NCBI RefSeq assembly: GCF_004519515.1
Contig: NZ_CP038145.1
Location: forward strand, 1,964,001 to 2,028,000
Direction of reading: 5' to 3'
Length of the DNA stretch: 64,000 nucleotides
DNA from: Actinobacillus indolicus
GTDB lineage: Bacteria > Pseudomonadota > Gammaproteobacteria > Enterobacterales > Pasteurellaceae
The translations under genes and the position numbers were made by a program. Numbering within the stretch: the first letter of the stretch is position 1; each line of letters opens with the position of its first letter. This document shows positions 44,379 through 54,623 of this stretch, in pieces. The notes under the pieces are model-generated. The model made no database searches. It worked only from the letters and a program-made list of their open reading frames with translations, and was not told where the DNA came from.

Positions 44379-45380
44379 ATGAGCATTAACGTTACCGAAA
44401 TTGTTTTACACCAACTTCAACAAACACCAGGGGAAACCGCTGAACTTCATACGGTGTTACGCGAAGATCTGCTTGCGATCAGCCCTGAAGCTGAACAGAT
44501 GATGTTGCAACTACATCAAGCCTATCAAAATAAAGCAAAAGCCTATGGTATATTTCAGTCTGAATCTATTTTTGCACAACAATTAAACCGCTTGTTAGAA
44601 GGCGAAAGCGCATTTCTGCCTTTTAGCCATAGTTGTGCCAAAATGTTAGCGACAGAATTAGTCAAATATCCTTTTGCTTCAGGTGGAACTTTTATCCTTT
44701 GCCGTTATACCTTTTTAGCGACGGAGTATCTCTTTATTGCATTAATTGATAGCCGTGCGTCTATGTTGGTTGATGATAAGTTGGAAGTGAAACGCACGGA
44801 ATATCTCGATATTACACAATATGATATTGCTTGCCGTATCAACCTTACCGAACTAAAACACAATGCACAATCTAACCGCTATTTGACCTTTATTAAAGGG
44901 CGTGTTGGGCGTAAAGTTGCCGACTTCTTTATGGACTTTTTAGGGGCTGAAGAAGGATTAAATCCGCAAGTGCAAAATCAAACGTTGCTTCAAGCGGTGA
45001 GTGATTATTGTGAACAAGGCGAGTTAGACAGCAACCAAACTCAAGCGGTTAAAAAACAGGTGTTTGAGTACTGTAAAGGGCAAATTAATAGTGGGGAAGA
45101 AATTGCGATCAGCGAATTATCAGCTTCAATGCCAACCTTAAAAGAGATTGATTTTGCTGACTTTGCCGAGCAACAAGAATATGGCTTAGAAGAAACTATT
45201 CCGCCTGTGCGTAATGCGTTAAAAACCTTAACCAAATACTCAGGTTCAGGAAAAGGGGTGACGATCAGTTTTGATGCGGAATTATTATCCCAACGTATTA
45301 TTTGGGATGAACTAAATGATACTTTGACAATCAAAGGATTGCCTGCAAATTTACGTGACCAATTAGAACGTAATAAATAA
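44379..45380 (+). CDS. yejK: nucleoid-associated protein YejK (NdpA)
   Basis: A 333-residue nucleoid-associated protein. SINVTEIVLHQLQQ and FASGGTFILCRYTFLATEYL (broken as FASGGTFILC and TEYLFIALI), YLTFIKGRVGRKVADFFMDF broken as FIKGRVGRKVADFF. I use ATG 44379, giving the normal length (E. coli 335), not the longer frame at 44286, which starts in the divergent promoter. Confidence 0.92.
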   Translation: MSINVTEIVLHQLQQTPGETAELHTVLREDLLAISPEAEQMMLQLHQAYQNKAKAYGIFQSESIFAQQLNRLLEGESAFLPFSHSCAKMLATELVKYPFASGGTFILCRYTFLATEYLFIALIDSRASMLVDDKLEVKRTEYLDITQYDIACRINLTELKHNAQSNRYLTFIKGRVGRKVADFFMDFLGAEEGLNPQVQNQTLLQAVSDYCEQGELDSNQTQAVKKQVFEYCKGQINSGEEIAISELSASMPTLKEIDFADFAEQQEYGLEETIPPVRNALKTLTKYSGSGKGVTISFDAELLSQRIIWDELNDTLTIKGLPANLRDQLERNK

Positions 45381-45434
45381 TGACATTTTATAAGCGATTT
45401 CGGTATAATCGCACTAATTTTTAAAAGGAAGGTT

Positions 45435-45788
45435 ATGACCATGAAAATGAAATCTCTTGTTGCTGTATTGTTACTTGCTTTGGGTGTAACAGCTTGTTCT
45501 ACGGTAAAAAAAGTTGTTTATCGTATTGATGTGCCACAAGGTAACTATTTAGAGCAAGATAAAATCGATCAACTTCAAGTCGGAATGAATAAGGAACAAG
45601 TGCAATACTTGCTTGGTACGCCAATGTTAAGAGATTCATTTGTGCAAAATCGTTGGGATTATGTTTTTATCTTACGTAAAGGACACGAAGAACCTGTACA
45701 ACGTACTTTATTTGTTCATTTTGATAATAAAGGCTTAGTGAGTAATGTTCAATTAGATCAGCCTTTGCCTAATGCAGAACAGAAATAA
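45435..45788 (+). CDS. bamE: outer-membrane assembly lipoprotein BamE
   Basis: A 117-residue SmpA/OmlA lipoprotein of the BAM complex. Lipobox LGVTAC puts the lipidated cysteine near residue 21; YRIDVPQGNYL and IDQLQVGMNKEQVQYLLGTP are the BamE hallmarks, along with the NRWDYVF motif. Confidence 0.95.
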   Translation: MTMKMKSLVAVLLLALGVTACSTVKKVVYRIDVPQGNYLEQDKIDQLQVGMNKEQVQYLLGTPMLRDSFVQNRWDYVFILRKGHEEPVQRTLFVHFDNKGLVSNVQLDQPLPNAEQK

Positions 45789-45818
45789 CATTTCTGAATT
45801 ATTATTTTATTTTTAAAT

Positions 45819-45864
45819 ATCCTCATTTCTCGTTAATGACGAATAGAGTGAGGATTTTTTTCTT
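45819..45864 (+). terminator. terminator after bamE
   Basis: ATCCTCA (45819-45825) pairs with TGAGGAT (45849-45855), with an inner TCGT/ACGA stem, followed by TTTTTTC. Confidence 0.75.
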
Positions 45865-45884
45865 ATTAAGAACTAGGTGGATTT

Positions 45885-47003
45885 ATGAAATCTCTTATTG
45901 TTTTTGGCACTCGTCCAGAAGCGATAAAAATGGCTCCTTTAATTAAAGAATTTCAAAAAAGAGCGTTAGATTTTAAAGTGTGTGTCACTGCACAACATCG
46001 CCAAATTCTTGATCAAGTTTTAGCGCTTTTTAATATAAAACCAGATTATGATCTGAATATCATGAGTAATAAACAGACTTTGTCTGAATTAACCTCTGAT
46101 ATTTTAGTTCAAATTCAACCTATTTTAGAAAGCTATCAGCCTGATGTGATTTTCGTTCATGGTGATACCACCACGACATTTGCTGTCTCTTTATCTGCTT
46201 ATTACCATAAAATCAAAATTGCACATATTGAAGCGGGTTTAAGAACAGGAAATCTGTACTCTCCATTTCCGGAAGAAAGCAATAGAAAACTGACATCGGT
46301 ATTAGCTGATTATCATTTTGCACCAACAGAATATGCTAAATTAAATTTATTACGTGAAAATATTCCAGCTGAACATATTTATGTAACAGGGAATACCGTT
46401 ATTGATGCTTTATTTTTTATTAAAGAAAAATTAAAAAAAGATATGAGTTTATCTCAGCAACTTCATGAAAAGTTTTCTTATTTACAGAATAAAACATTTC
46501 TTCTGATAACAGGGCATCGTCGTGAAAATTTTGGCAAATCCTTTGAAAATATTTGCCAAGCCATTTTGCAATTAGCAAACAAATATCCACATATTCAATT
46601 TGTATTTCCAGTACATTTAAACCCAAATGTGCTTGAGCCTGTAAATAGATTACTTGCAAATATCCCAAATATTTATTTAATTGAACCACAGGATTATTTG
46701 AGTTTTGTTTATTTAATGGATAATGCCTATTTTATTTTAACGGATTCTGGCGGTGTGCAAGAAGAAGCGCCTGCTTTAGGCAAACCTGTATTAGTGATGC
46801 GTGATATCACAGAACGCTTAGATGCATTAATATCAGGTAATATTAAGTTAGTGGGAACATCAAAGGACTCTATTGTAGAGCAAGTGTCTTTATTATTAGA
46901 AAATCAAGAAGTCTATTTATCCATGTCTAAAATATATAATCCTTATGGTAATGGCCAAGCGGCAAAACAGATTTTAGATATTTTTCAACATAATAAAGGA
47001 TAA
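45885..47003 (+). CDS. wecB: UDP-N-acetylglucosamine 2-epimerase
   Basis: A 372-residue enzyme making UDP-ManNAc. FGTRPEAIKMAPLI (8-21), VHGDTTTTFA, HIEAGLRTGN, FPEESNR and LTDSGGVQEEAPALGKP are diagnostic of the family. Four nt before wecC. The pair supplies ManNAcA for ECA-like or capsular polysaccharide. Confidence 0.96.
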   Translation: MKSLIVFGTRPEAIKMAPLIKEFQKRALDFKVCVTAQHRQILDQVLALFNIKPDYDLNIMSNKQTLSELTSDILVQIQPILESYQPDVIFVHGDTTTTFAVSLSAYYHKIKIAHIEAGLRTGNLYSPFPEESNRKLTSVLADYHFAPTEYAKLNLLRENIPAEHIYVTGNTVIDALFFIKEKLKKDMSLSQQLHEKFSYLQNKTFLLITGHRRENFGKSFENICQAILQLANKYPHIQFVFPVHLNPNVLEPVNRLLANIPNIYLIEPQDYLSFVYLMDNAYFILTDSGGVQEEAPALGKPVLVMRDITERLDALISGNIKLVGTSKDSIVEQVSLLLENQEVYLSMSKIYNPYGNGQAAKQILDIFQHNKG

Positions 47004-47007
47004 TCTC

Positions 47008-48288
47008 GTGCCGCAATTTAACCATATTTCTGTCATCGGTTTAGGATATATCGGTTTACCTACGGCTGTTGCGTTTGCTCAGACTGGGGTGAAAGTAACA
47101 GGTATTGATATAAACCCAGATGTTGTTGAACGAGTTAATCAAGGTCAACTTCATATTCTTGAACCTGGATTAGAGATTGCTTTAAAACAGTGTGTTGAGC
47201 AGAAGTTATTGACCGCTCAAATAAAGCCTGATGCGGCAGATGTTTTTTTAATTGCCGTTCCAACCCCATTTAATCATCATACTCAACAAGCTGATTTAAG
47301 CTATATTGAATCGGCAAGTCGTGCTATTGCGCCTGTTTTAGCAAAAGGAAATCTGATTATTTTAGAGTCCACTGTACCTGTGGGAACAACAGAGTATTTA
47401 GCAGAATGTTTAGCAAAAGCTCGTCCAGATTTAACTTTCCCACAACAAGTCGGCGATAATTCAGATATTCGCATTGCCTATTGCCCTGAACGTGTGTTAC
47501 CAGGGAAGATTCTGCAAGAGATCGTTGAGAATGATCGAATTATTGGCGGAATGACATCAAGGTGTTCAGAACAAGCGGTAAGATTGTATAAAAAATTTGT
47601 CAAAGGCGAATGTTTTGTTACAAATAGCCGTACTGCTGAGATGTGCAAGCTGACTGAAAACGCCTTTCGAGATGTGAATATTGCCTTTGCTAATGAAATT
47701 TCAATGATTTGTGATGAATTGGATATTAATGTTTGGGAATTAATTACCCTTGCTAATCGCCATCCAAGAGTCAATATTTTACAAGCAGGCTGTGGTGTTG
47801 GTGGGCACTGTATCGCTGTTGATCCTTGGTTTATTGTCAGTAAATCTCCTGAAACAGCGAAGCTGATTAAAACTGCTCGAGAGGTGAATGACAGCAAACC
47901 AGAGTGGGTGATAAATAAGGTTAACCAAGCGGTTATTGACCAATTAAAAGCAAATCCAACAAAATCTATTCAAGAGATAAAAATCGGCTGTTTAGGGTTA
48001 GCGTTTAAAGCAGATATTGATGATTTAAGAGAAAGCCCTGCGCTTAAAATTACCCAACAATTAACGAAAACTTACCCAAATCAAATTTGGGTGGTAGAGC
48101 CGAATATTCAGCATTTACCTGAAGAGTTAAAGGAAAATGTACAATTAGCTACTTTAGAAAGTACTTTAGAAGAGATGGATATTCTCGTGATCTTGGTTGA
48201 TCATAAACCTTTTAAAGATATAGATTGGCAAAAAATAGAAAAGGCGATATTAATTGATACCAAAGGGATTTCTTCATTGAATAGATAA
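47008..48288 (+). CDS. wecC: UDP-N-acetyl-D-mannosamine dehydrogenase
   Basis: A 426-residue NAD-dependent enzyme oxidising UDP-ManNAc to UDP-ManNAcA. GLGYIGLPTAVAFA (11-24) is the Rossmann fingerprint, STVPVGTTEYL and GCGVGGHCIAVDPWF carry the catalytic cysteine. The start is GTG 47008, 4 nt after wecB and overlapping its context TAATCTC. Confidence 0.95.
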   Translation: MPQFNHISVIGLGYIGLPTAVAFAQTGVKVTGIDINPDVVERVNQGQLHILEPGLEIALKQCVEQKLLTAQIKPDAADVFLIAVPTPFNHHTQQADLSYIESASRAIAPVLAKGNLIILESTVPVGTTEYLAECLAKARPDLTFPQQVGDNSDIRIAYCPERVLPGKILQEIVENDRIIGGMTSRCSEQAVRLYKKFVKGECFVTNSRTAEMCKLTENAFRDVNIAFANEISMICDELDINVWELITLANRHPRVNILQAGCGVGGHCIAVDPWFIVSKSPETAKLIKTAREVNDSKPEWVINKVNQAVIDQLKANPTKSIQEIKIGCLGLAFKADIDDLRESPALKITQQLTKTYPNQIWVVEPNIQHLPEELKENVQLATLESTLEEMDILVILVDHKPFKDIDWQKIEKAILIDTKGISSLNR

Positions 48289-48290
48289 CA

Positions 48291-48316
48291 AAAAACCCAC
48301 TATTCAGTGGGTTTTC
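48291..48316. terminator. bidirectional terminator between wecC and rplY
   Basis: AAAACCCAC / GTGGGTTTT hairpin around TATTCA between convergent genes. Confidence 0.8.
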
Positions 48317-48324
48317 ATCTTCTC

Positions 48325-48612
48325 TTAAACGCGTTTGAAGTCTAAGTGAACAAGTTTTGGTTTAGTTGGGTGACGTTGAATCGCTTGTACTTTTACTTGC
48401 TCTTCTTTACCCGCAACGACGATAGTTAAAACTTCGTTGTAGAACGCATCGTGTACTTGTGCGTTGTTTACTTTATCATGGTCTAAAATGATTGACACAG
48501 CTTCTGCTTTACCACCGTAGATGATCGCAGGAACTTGACCATTATGACGCAGGCGGCGGCTCGCACCCTTACCTTGCGCCGAACGAACTTCAGCTTCAAA
48601 TTTGAATGACAT
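48325..48612 (-). CDS. rplY: 50S ribosomal protein L25
   Basis: A 95-residue 5S-rRNA binding protein of the short L25 form, without the CTC extension. FEAEVRSAQGKGASRRLRHN broken as FEAEVRSAQGKGASRRLR, VPAIIYGG, and HPTKPKLVHLDFKRV at the C-terminus. Confidence 0.96.
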   Translation of the reverse strand: MSFKFEAEVRSAQGKGASRRLRHNGQVPAIIYGGKAEAVSIILDHDKVNNAQVHDAFYNEVLTIVVAGKEEQVKVQAIQRHPTKPKLVHLDFKRV

Positions 48613-48629
48613 AATTAAATTCTCATAAA

Positions 48630-48712
48630 TAAAAAGGGAACCTAAGGTTCCATTGATTCAAAAATAGCAGGCGACCCAGCTATTTCCCTAAATTTGACGG
48701 TTAAAAAACCGA
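48630..48712 (-). promoter_or_regulatory. rplY leader with two terminator-like hairpins
   Basis: Read on the minus strand, CGGTT-TTTT-AACCG (48711-48698) comes first, then AAATAGC / GCTATTT with a 10-nt loop followed by TTTTT (48685-48660), then GGAACC-TTA-GGTTCC followed by CTTTTT (48651-48631), only 18 nt before the ATG. L25 leaders with autogenous control are known in gammaproteobacteria; this arrangement could be an attenuator of that class. The remaining 180 nt up to glgP hold a divergent promoter region. Confidence 0.5.
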
Positions 48713-48894
48713 GTGCATATTTTAATTACTTTTGAGAAAAAATCAAATACTGTTTTATTGTTTCACTTTTTCATCAGTATAGTTAAGTAACGTAAAGTAA
48801 TTTTGCGTAATTTGGTAATAAAGTCGACAAAGTTATTGTAAAATATCACCGTTTTATTTTTATCTTACTTTGTATCTTACTTAGGGAGTTCGTA

Positions 48895-51405
48895 ATGGCA
48901 AATACACAGCCAATTCATCTTAGTCCAGAAAATATTCAGAATGTCAAAAATGCCATTTTGCATAAACTTGTTTTTGCGCTTGGTGTAGAACCACGTGAAG
49001 CGAGCAGACGTAACTGGTTAAATGCGGCATTGCGTGTTGTGCGTGATCTTTCTACGGAATCTTGGTTACAAACTCGTCGTAGCCAAGCGGCAAACACAAG
49101 CCGTCGTGTTTATTATCTTTCTATGGAGTTTTTAATGGGAAGAACCTTCAGTAATGCCATGATTGCTGAGGGTGTTTATGATTTAATTCGTGCAGCCTTA
49201 GATGAATTAGGTCAAGATATTGAAGACATTATTAACGAAGAAGGTGATCCAGGTTTAGGTAATGGTGGCTTAGGTCGTTTAGCAGCATGTTATATGGATA
49301 GCCTTGCAGCAATGAAGATCCCTGCGATTGGCTACGGTATTCGTTATGAATATGGTATGTTCCGCCAAGAGATCAAAAACGGTGAGCAAGTTGAACACCC
49401 AGATTATTGGTTAGAAAACGAATTTGCATGGCCTTACTTACGTTCAAGTAAAAAATTCCCTGTCCGTTTTGGCGGAAAAACGTGGCAAGAAGGCAAAAAA
49501 ACCGTATGGCAGCCAGATGAAGAAATTATCGCTCAAGCCCACGACCAACTTATCCCGGGATTTGAAACCACGGCAACTAACAGCTTACGCCTATGGTCTG
49601 CACATGCAGGGGAAAAACTATTTGGTTTAGCAGACTTTAACCGTGGTGATTATTTTGCCGCAATGAGCCAACAAAATAGCTCAGAAAATGTTTCTCGTGT
49701 GCTTTATCCAGATGATTCAACTTACAACGGTCGTGAGTTACGTTTACGTCAAGAATATTTCCTTTGCTCTGCATCGGTACAAGACATCGTTCGCCGTCAC
49801 GAAGTGGAATCAGGTTCTTGCCTAAATCTCGCTGAAAAAGTGGCTATCCACCTTAACGATACCCATCCAACCCTTGCGATTCCTGAGTTAATGCGTATTT
49901 TAATTGACGAAAAAGGCTATAGCTGGGAACAAGCGTGGAATACAACTCGTAAAGTATTCTTCTACACCAATCACACCTTAATGAGCGAAGCATTAGAAAC
50001 GTGGCCAGTAGAAATGGTGGCTCGTATCTTACCGCGCCATTTACAAATTATTTTTGAAATCAACGACTGGTTCTTACAAGAAGTTCGTGAAAAATTCCCA
50101 GGTGATGAAGATCTTATTCGTCGAGTATCTATCATTGATGAAAACGGCGACCGTCGCATTCGTATGGCGTGGTTAGCGGTGATTGCATCAGGTAAAGTCA
50201 ATGGCGTAGCCAAAATTCACTCAGACTTAATGGTTGAATCTATTTTTGCTGATTTTGCGAAGATTTACCCAAATCGTTTCACTAACGTAACAAATGGCGT
50301 AACCCCACGTCGCTGGATTCATATCGCTAACCCTGGACTCGCTGCGATTTTAGATAAACACATTGGCAAAGAATGGCGTACCGATTTAACTCAGTTAGAC
50401 AAATTCAACGCTTTTGTTGATGATGCAGACGTCCAAGCAGAAGTGGCAGCAGTGAAAGTAGAAAATAAACGTAAACTCGCTGCTTATGTAGAACAAACCC
50501 AAGGCATTAAGCTCAACCCTGAAGCGATTTTTGACGTTCAAATTAAACGTATCCACAAATACAAACGTCAGCAATTAAATGTGTTACACATCATTGCTCA
50601 CTATAACCGTATTTTAAGAAACCCAACAGCAGATTGGCAGCCTCGAGTCTTTATCTTTGCAGGTAAAGCGGCAAGTGCGTACTATGCAGCGAAAAAAGTG
50701 ATTCGTTTAATCAATGATGTTGCAAATGTAATCAACAACGATAGCCGTATTCGTGATTTAATCAAAGTTGTCTTTATCCCGAATTACAGCGTAAGTCTTG
50801 CTCAATTAATTATTCCAGCGGCAGATGTGTCTGAGCAAATTTCCCTTGCGGGTACAGAAGCATCAGGTACATCAAATATGAAATTTGCCCTAAACGGTGC
50901 ATTGACCATTGGTACGCTTGACGGTGCAAACGTGGAAATTTTAGATCGTGTAGGTAACGACAACATCTTTATCTTCGGTAACACCGTAGAACAAGTGGAA
51001 GAGCTACGTCGCAACGGCTACTCACCATATCACTACTACGAAAAAGATGCGGAATTAAATGAAGCGATTTCACAAATCTTGAACGGTAAATTCTCACCAG
51101 AAGATCCATACCGTTATCAAGAGTTGATTCTCTCATCAGGTGACTACTATCAAGCCTGTGCAGATTTCCGTAGCTACATTGATACCCAAGAGAAAGTGGC
51201 AGCGTATTTCCGCAATAAAAAAGCGTGGACACGTTCTGCGATCATCAATATTGCGAATATGGGTTACTTCTCATCAGACCGTTCTGTATTAGATTATGCG
51301 AAAGATATTTGGAAAATTGAGCCAATGAATGAAACGCAATTATCTTCTCAGCCGAAAGTGGCAGAAATGATGAGTGATACAAGCAAGTTACTGATTATTA
51401 AGTAA
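48895..51405 (+). CDS. glgP: glycogen/maltodextrin phosphorylase
   Basis: An 836-residue alpha-glucan phosphorylase releasing glucose-1-phosphate. GNGGLGRLAACYMDSLA (about 120-136), the PLP lysine in GTEASGTSNMKFALNG, and NVTNGVTPRRW. Not next to other glg or mal genes, so GlgP versus MalP is not decided by context; the sequence resembles both. Confidence 0.93.
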   Translation: MANTQPIHLSPENIQNVKNAILHKLVFALGVEPREASRRNWLNAALRVVRDLSTESWLQTRRSQAANTSRRVYYLSMEFLMGRTFSNAMIAEGVYDLIRAALDELGQDIEDIINEEGDPGLGNGGLGRLAACYMDSLAAMKIPAIGYGIRYEYGMFRQEIKNGEQVEHPDYWLENEFAWPYLRSSKKFPVRFGGKTWQEGKKTVWQPDEEIIAQAHDQLIPGFETTATNSLRLWSAHAGEKLFGLADFNRGDYFAAMSQQNSSENVSRVLYPDDSTYNGRELRLRQEYFLCSASVQDIVRRHEVESGSCLNLAEKVAIHLNDTHPTLAIPELMRILIDEKGYSWEQAWNTTRKVFFYTNHTLMSEALETWPVEMVARILPRHLQIIFEINDWFLQEVREKFPGDEDLIRRVSIIDENGDRRIRMAWLAVIASGKVNGVAKIHSDLMVESIFADFAKIYPNRFTNVTNGVTPRRWIHIANPGLAAILDKHIGKEWRTDLTQLDKFNAFVDDADVQAEVAAVKVENKRKLAAYVEQTQGIKLNPEAIFDVQIKRIHKYKRQQLNVLHIIAHYNRILRNPTADWQPRVFIFAGKAASAYYAAKKVIRLINDVANVINNDSRIRDLIKVVFIPNYSVSLAQLIIPAADVSEQISLAGTEASGTSNMKFALNGALTIGTLDGANVEILDRVGNDNIFIFGNTVEQVEELRRNGYSPYHYYEKDAELNEAISQILNGKFSPEDPYRYQELILSSGDYYQACADFRSYIDTQEKVAAYFRNKKAWTRSAIINIANMGYFSSDRSVLDYAKDIWKIEPMNETQLSSQPKVAEMMSDTSKLLIIK

Positions 51406-51481
51406 TTTTTAAATAGCTCAAATGGTCTGTTCAGATGAAAAACTTGCAAAGTTTTTGGCTAAACAGACCGCTTGTGATATG

Positions 51482-51512
51482 AAAACGGACGCTTATGCGT
51501 CCGTTTTGTTTT
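51482..51512 (+). terminator. terminator after the phosphorylase gene
   Basis: AAAACGGACGC-TTAT-GCGTCCGTTTT, then GTTTT; perfect 11-bp stem. It also serves the converging slt gene. Confidence 0.85.
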
Positions 51513-53604
51513 AGTATTTCCGTTCCATTTCTTCTTTCGTAAACATCATCAGATTTTTATTCCCTTGTAACAGCTGATAATAATAGTCGTAAGCCAATAC
51601 ATTTTGCACATATCCACGGGTTTCTAAAAAGGGGATGGAAGCAATAAATTCATCCATAGCAAGCGTGCCATTTGCTCTTTCTAACCAACGAACGACACGA
51701 TGTGGGCCTGCATTATAGGCTGATGCAATCAAGATTCGATTGTTCGGATATTTGGCATTAAGTTCAGCCAAATGGGCTGTGCCTAACATAATATTTTTAA
51801 AGGGATCGGTTAGATCTCTTTCTCCCGCATAGACTAATTGGCTCTCTTTAGCCGTTTGGCTTGCAGTTGTTGGGAGCATTTGCATTAAGCCAACCGCATT
51901 AGCATGAGAGCGAGCTTGGAAATTCCATGCACTTTCTTGACGAGCAATCGCCATGGCAAAGGTTTTTGTAATCGATTTATCTTTTAGGTTAAGATCAAAC
52001 CAATCGGAATAAGCATTCGGTAAGCGAAGTGGTAAATAATCCCACGCCTTCGCTTGAATCGTGCCTTCGACACTTAAGTCATACCAATCCAGTTTTAATG
52101 CAAAGGCACTTAATGCAATTTTTTCGTCAAAACTGACCGCTTGTAATAAGTCAATCCAAGCAAGTCTTGCTTGACTAAAGCGTTTTAATTCACGTAATTC
52201 TGTAATGCGATCAATCTGCGGCTTAAAAGAGGCAAGTTGGCTTTCTGTAAGTGAGAGTGCTTCAGGTAAAGTCGGTTGATAGTCTTTGCCGAGAGCTTGT
52301 GCTGCAAGCATTGGATAGAATCCACGCTCTTTGGCGAGTTCTGTAAGTAAGTTTTGCTGAAGCGCAGGGTAGGACTTCGCAAGCCAATATCGCCATTCAA
52401 CTTTCGCTTTGCCTTCGTCACTGAGAATCTCAAGCCACTCCTTAAGATCGCTTTTTTGCCAAATTGCCATACGTAAACGGCGTTCAGTAAGGTTGTCGGC
52501 TTTTAGGGTTTTGAGTTGATCATCTCTCCATAATTGGAAAATTAGGTCATTATTATCAAATAATCGACTAATAAAACTGATTTTCCATGTGTTTAATTCT
52601 TCAGGTGTGAGTTGCCATTTCTCAGCCCAAGTTTGATAGCGAGAAAAATCAGGTTTTTCCATCTGTTCAGGTAAGGTACGGATAAACTTAGTAAAACTGG
52701 AAACAACGAGTTGTTTATTTTGGCTGACAAGCGGTTGGTTGTCGGCAAAATTTTGCAAATAGCTTGGATTATCTAGCAGTTTTTGCACTTCGTTTAACCA
52801 TATCGCTAATTCAGCATCTTGGTTATTGGTAATAAGATCATTCAGTGCTGTCTTATTTTCAGATGAAAATAAGTTGATTGCTTTTTGTGTCACCTTTTCA
52901 GCCGTTTTTAACCCTTTATCACGCCAATAGGCTTCTAATCCAGTGCAAGTAGAAGGTAAATTGCCTTGAGTAAGCCAAAGTGGTTCAAATTGAGCGACGA
53001 GTTGATCCATTTCGATAGATGTTGTTGCGGAGCTATTACCTGCTTGCTCTGCTTCTGGATTCGGTTGAAGTTGCTCTGCGAGTAGCTGATATTGAGCCCC
53101 AAGTACTCTACATTGATTCTCTACACCATCCGCCGTGACTTTTTTGCTGTACTCTACTAATTCCGCCCATTTTTGCTGTTGATAAAGCCTTTCAATAGGG
53201 CGTTGGCTTAACTTATTTCGTTTAGCGGTATTTGGATATTGATTTGTAAATTGACTAATTTCATCAACCGTTGCTTGATTGGCTTTCATTTTAGTTTTCA
53301 GCAATGCCCAAGCCATTTCTTCTTGCAATGGATAGCCATTGAGTGTTGTTTGGAGCTGGTTGATAATGGTTAATAGCGGTGCTGAAAGTGTGCCTGATCG
53401 TTCTGCAGTTTGCAGTAACGATTCAAATTGAAGGAAATTTTCACGTTGTGCTTGACGGATTTTTTCATCTTGTTGTATTTGGTGAAGCCACTCTTGTTTA
53501 AGTTGTTGTACTTCGGCTTCATTATACATTTTAGATGTCGGTGTCTGATTTGCCCAAAGAGAAGGGCTAGCGATAAAGAGAGCTAAAACGGTTTTTTTCC
53601 ACAT
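51511..53604 (-). CDS. slt: soluble lytic murein transglycosylase
   Basis: A 697-residue periplasmic enzyme. Signal peptide MWKKTVLALFIASPSLWA, a long helical superhelix ring, then an SLT domain near 535-660: AIARQESAWNFQARSHAN (catalytic Glu), VGLMQMLPTTA and ASAYNAGPHRV. It cleaves murein with anhydro-MurNAc formation. Confidence 0.94.
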   Translation of the reverse strand: MWKKTVLALFIASPSLWANQTPTSKMYNEAEVQQLKQEWLHQIQQDEKIRQAQRENFLQFESLLQTAERSGTLSAPLLTIINQLQTTLNGYPLQEEMAWALLKTKMKANQATVDEISQFTNQYPNTAKRNKLSQRPIERLYQQQKWAELVEYSKKVTADGVENQCRVLGAQYQLLAEQLQPNPEAEQAGNSSATTSIEMDQLVAQFEPLWLTQGNLPSTCTGLEAYWRDKGLKTAEKVTQKAINLFSSENKTALNDLITNNQDAELAIWLNEVQKLLDNPSYLQNFADNQPLVSQNKQLVVSSFTKFIRTLPEQMEKPDFSRYQTWAEKWQLTPEELNTWKISFISRLFDNNDLIFQLWRDDQLKTLKADNLTERRLRMAIWQKSDLKEWLEILSDEGKAKVEWRYWLAKSYPALQQNLLTELAKERGFYPMLAAQALGKDYQPTLPEALSLTESQLASFKPQIDRITELRELKRFSQARLAWIDLLQAVSFDEKIALSAFALKLDWYDLSVEGTIQAKAWDYLPLRLPNAYSDWFDLNLKDKSITKTFAMAIARQESAWNFQARSHANAVGLMQMLPTTASQTAKESQLVYAGERDLTDPFKNIMLGTAHLAELNAKYPNNRILIASAYNAGPHRVVRWLERANGTLAMDEFIASIPFLETRGYVQNVLAYDYYYQLLQGNKNLMMFTKEEMERKY

Positions 53605-53643
53605 AAATGATTTATCCTGTTGTATTCTTTCTTTGATTTAGAA

Positions 53644-53679
53644 TACAAAAACCGCTTGAAGTTTCAAACAACAAGCGGT
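53644..53679 (-). terminator. terminator after hpt, from inverted uptake signals
   Basis: On the minus strand ACCGCTTG (53679-53672) pairs with CAAGCGGT (53658-53651) and is followed by TTTTG. Confidence 0.65.
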
Positions 53680-53702
53680 CTTTTTCATGAATATTTTACA
53701 AA

Positions 53703-54242
53703 TTATTCTTCAATCACAACTTTTGCAATGTAATCTAAATTACGGTAGCGTTGTGCGTAGTCAATGCCATAACCAACAACAAACTCATCTGGAATCGCAA
53801 ACCCAACCCATTCCACAGGTACATCAATTTCACGGCGAGATGGTTTATCGAGTAATGTACAAATTGCTAATGATGTAGGCTCACGTAGATTAAGAATATC
53901 GCGAACTTTGCTTAACGTGAAACCAGTATCAATAATATCTTCAACGATAAGTACGTCTTTTCCTTGAATTTCACTGTCTAAGTCTTTAAGAATTTTGACA
54001 TCACGGCTTGATTCTGTGCTTAATCCATAGCTAGATGCCGTTAAGAAATCAATTTCTACGGGAAGGTCGAGATGACGAACTAAATCAGCCATAAACATGA
54101 ATGAACCACGTAACAATCCTACAACGACAAGGCTTTGACTATTTTTATGGTGATAGTGATGATTGATCTCTTTAGCAAGTTCAATAATACGTTGTTGAAC
54201 TTCTTCAGATGAAATGAGCGTTTCAATGTGATGCTTTTTCAT
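53703..54242 (-). CDS. hpt: hypoxanthine phosphoribosyltransferase
   Basis: A 179-residue purine-salvage enzyme. LIVEDIIDTGFTL (about 99-111) is the PRPP-binding loop, VGLLRGSFMFMADLV the N-terminal motif, VEWVGFAIPDEFVVGYG the base-binding end. Confidence 0.96.
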   Translation of the reverse strand: MKKHHIETLISSEEVQQRIIELAKEINHHYHHKNSQSLVVVGLLRGSFMFMADLVRHLDLPVEIDFLTASSYGLSTESSRDVKILKDLDSEIQGKDVLIVEDIIDTGFTLSKVRDILNLREPTSLAICTLLDKPSRREIDVPVEWVGFAIPDEFVVGYGIDYAQRYRNLDYIAKVVIEE

Positions 54243-54259
54243 AAATCAGCCTAAATAAA

Positions 54260-54336
<77 letters not shown>

Positions 54337-54376
54337 AAATACAATTAATTAAAAGGGAAGTTAATATGGAAAGGAG

Positions 54377-54453
54377 TGGTCGGCGAGATAGGATTTGAAC
54401 CTACGACCCACTGGTCCCAAACCAGTTGCGCTACCAAGCTGCGCTACTCGCCG
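54377..54453 (-). tRNA. tRNA-Pro (TGG)
   Basis: 77 nt with encoded CCA. CGGCGAG acceptor, anticodon loop TTTGGGA with TGG, T-loop GGTTCAAATCC. Likely co-transcribed with tRNA-Arg 40 nt downstream. Confidence 0.97.
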
Positions 54454-54623
54454 CCGTAAATGTGGTTCGCATTATAGATTATTTCTTTTTTAGGTCAATA
54501 AGTTTTTGATTAATATAAATTAAATGACTGTTCTTTGAACATTACTGTAATTGGGGCTTACCTAAAAGTTTTTTTTTTGAGAAAATAGCAAACGATTTCT
54601 AATTTTCATCCTTAGGAGAATCT

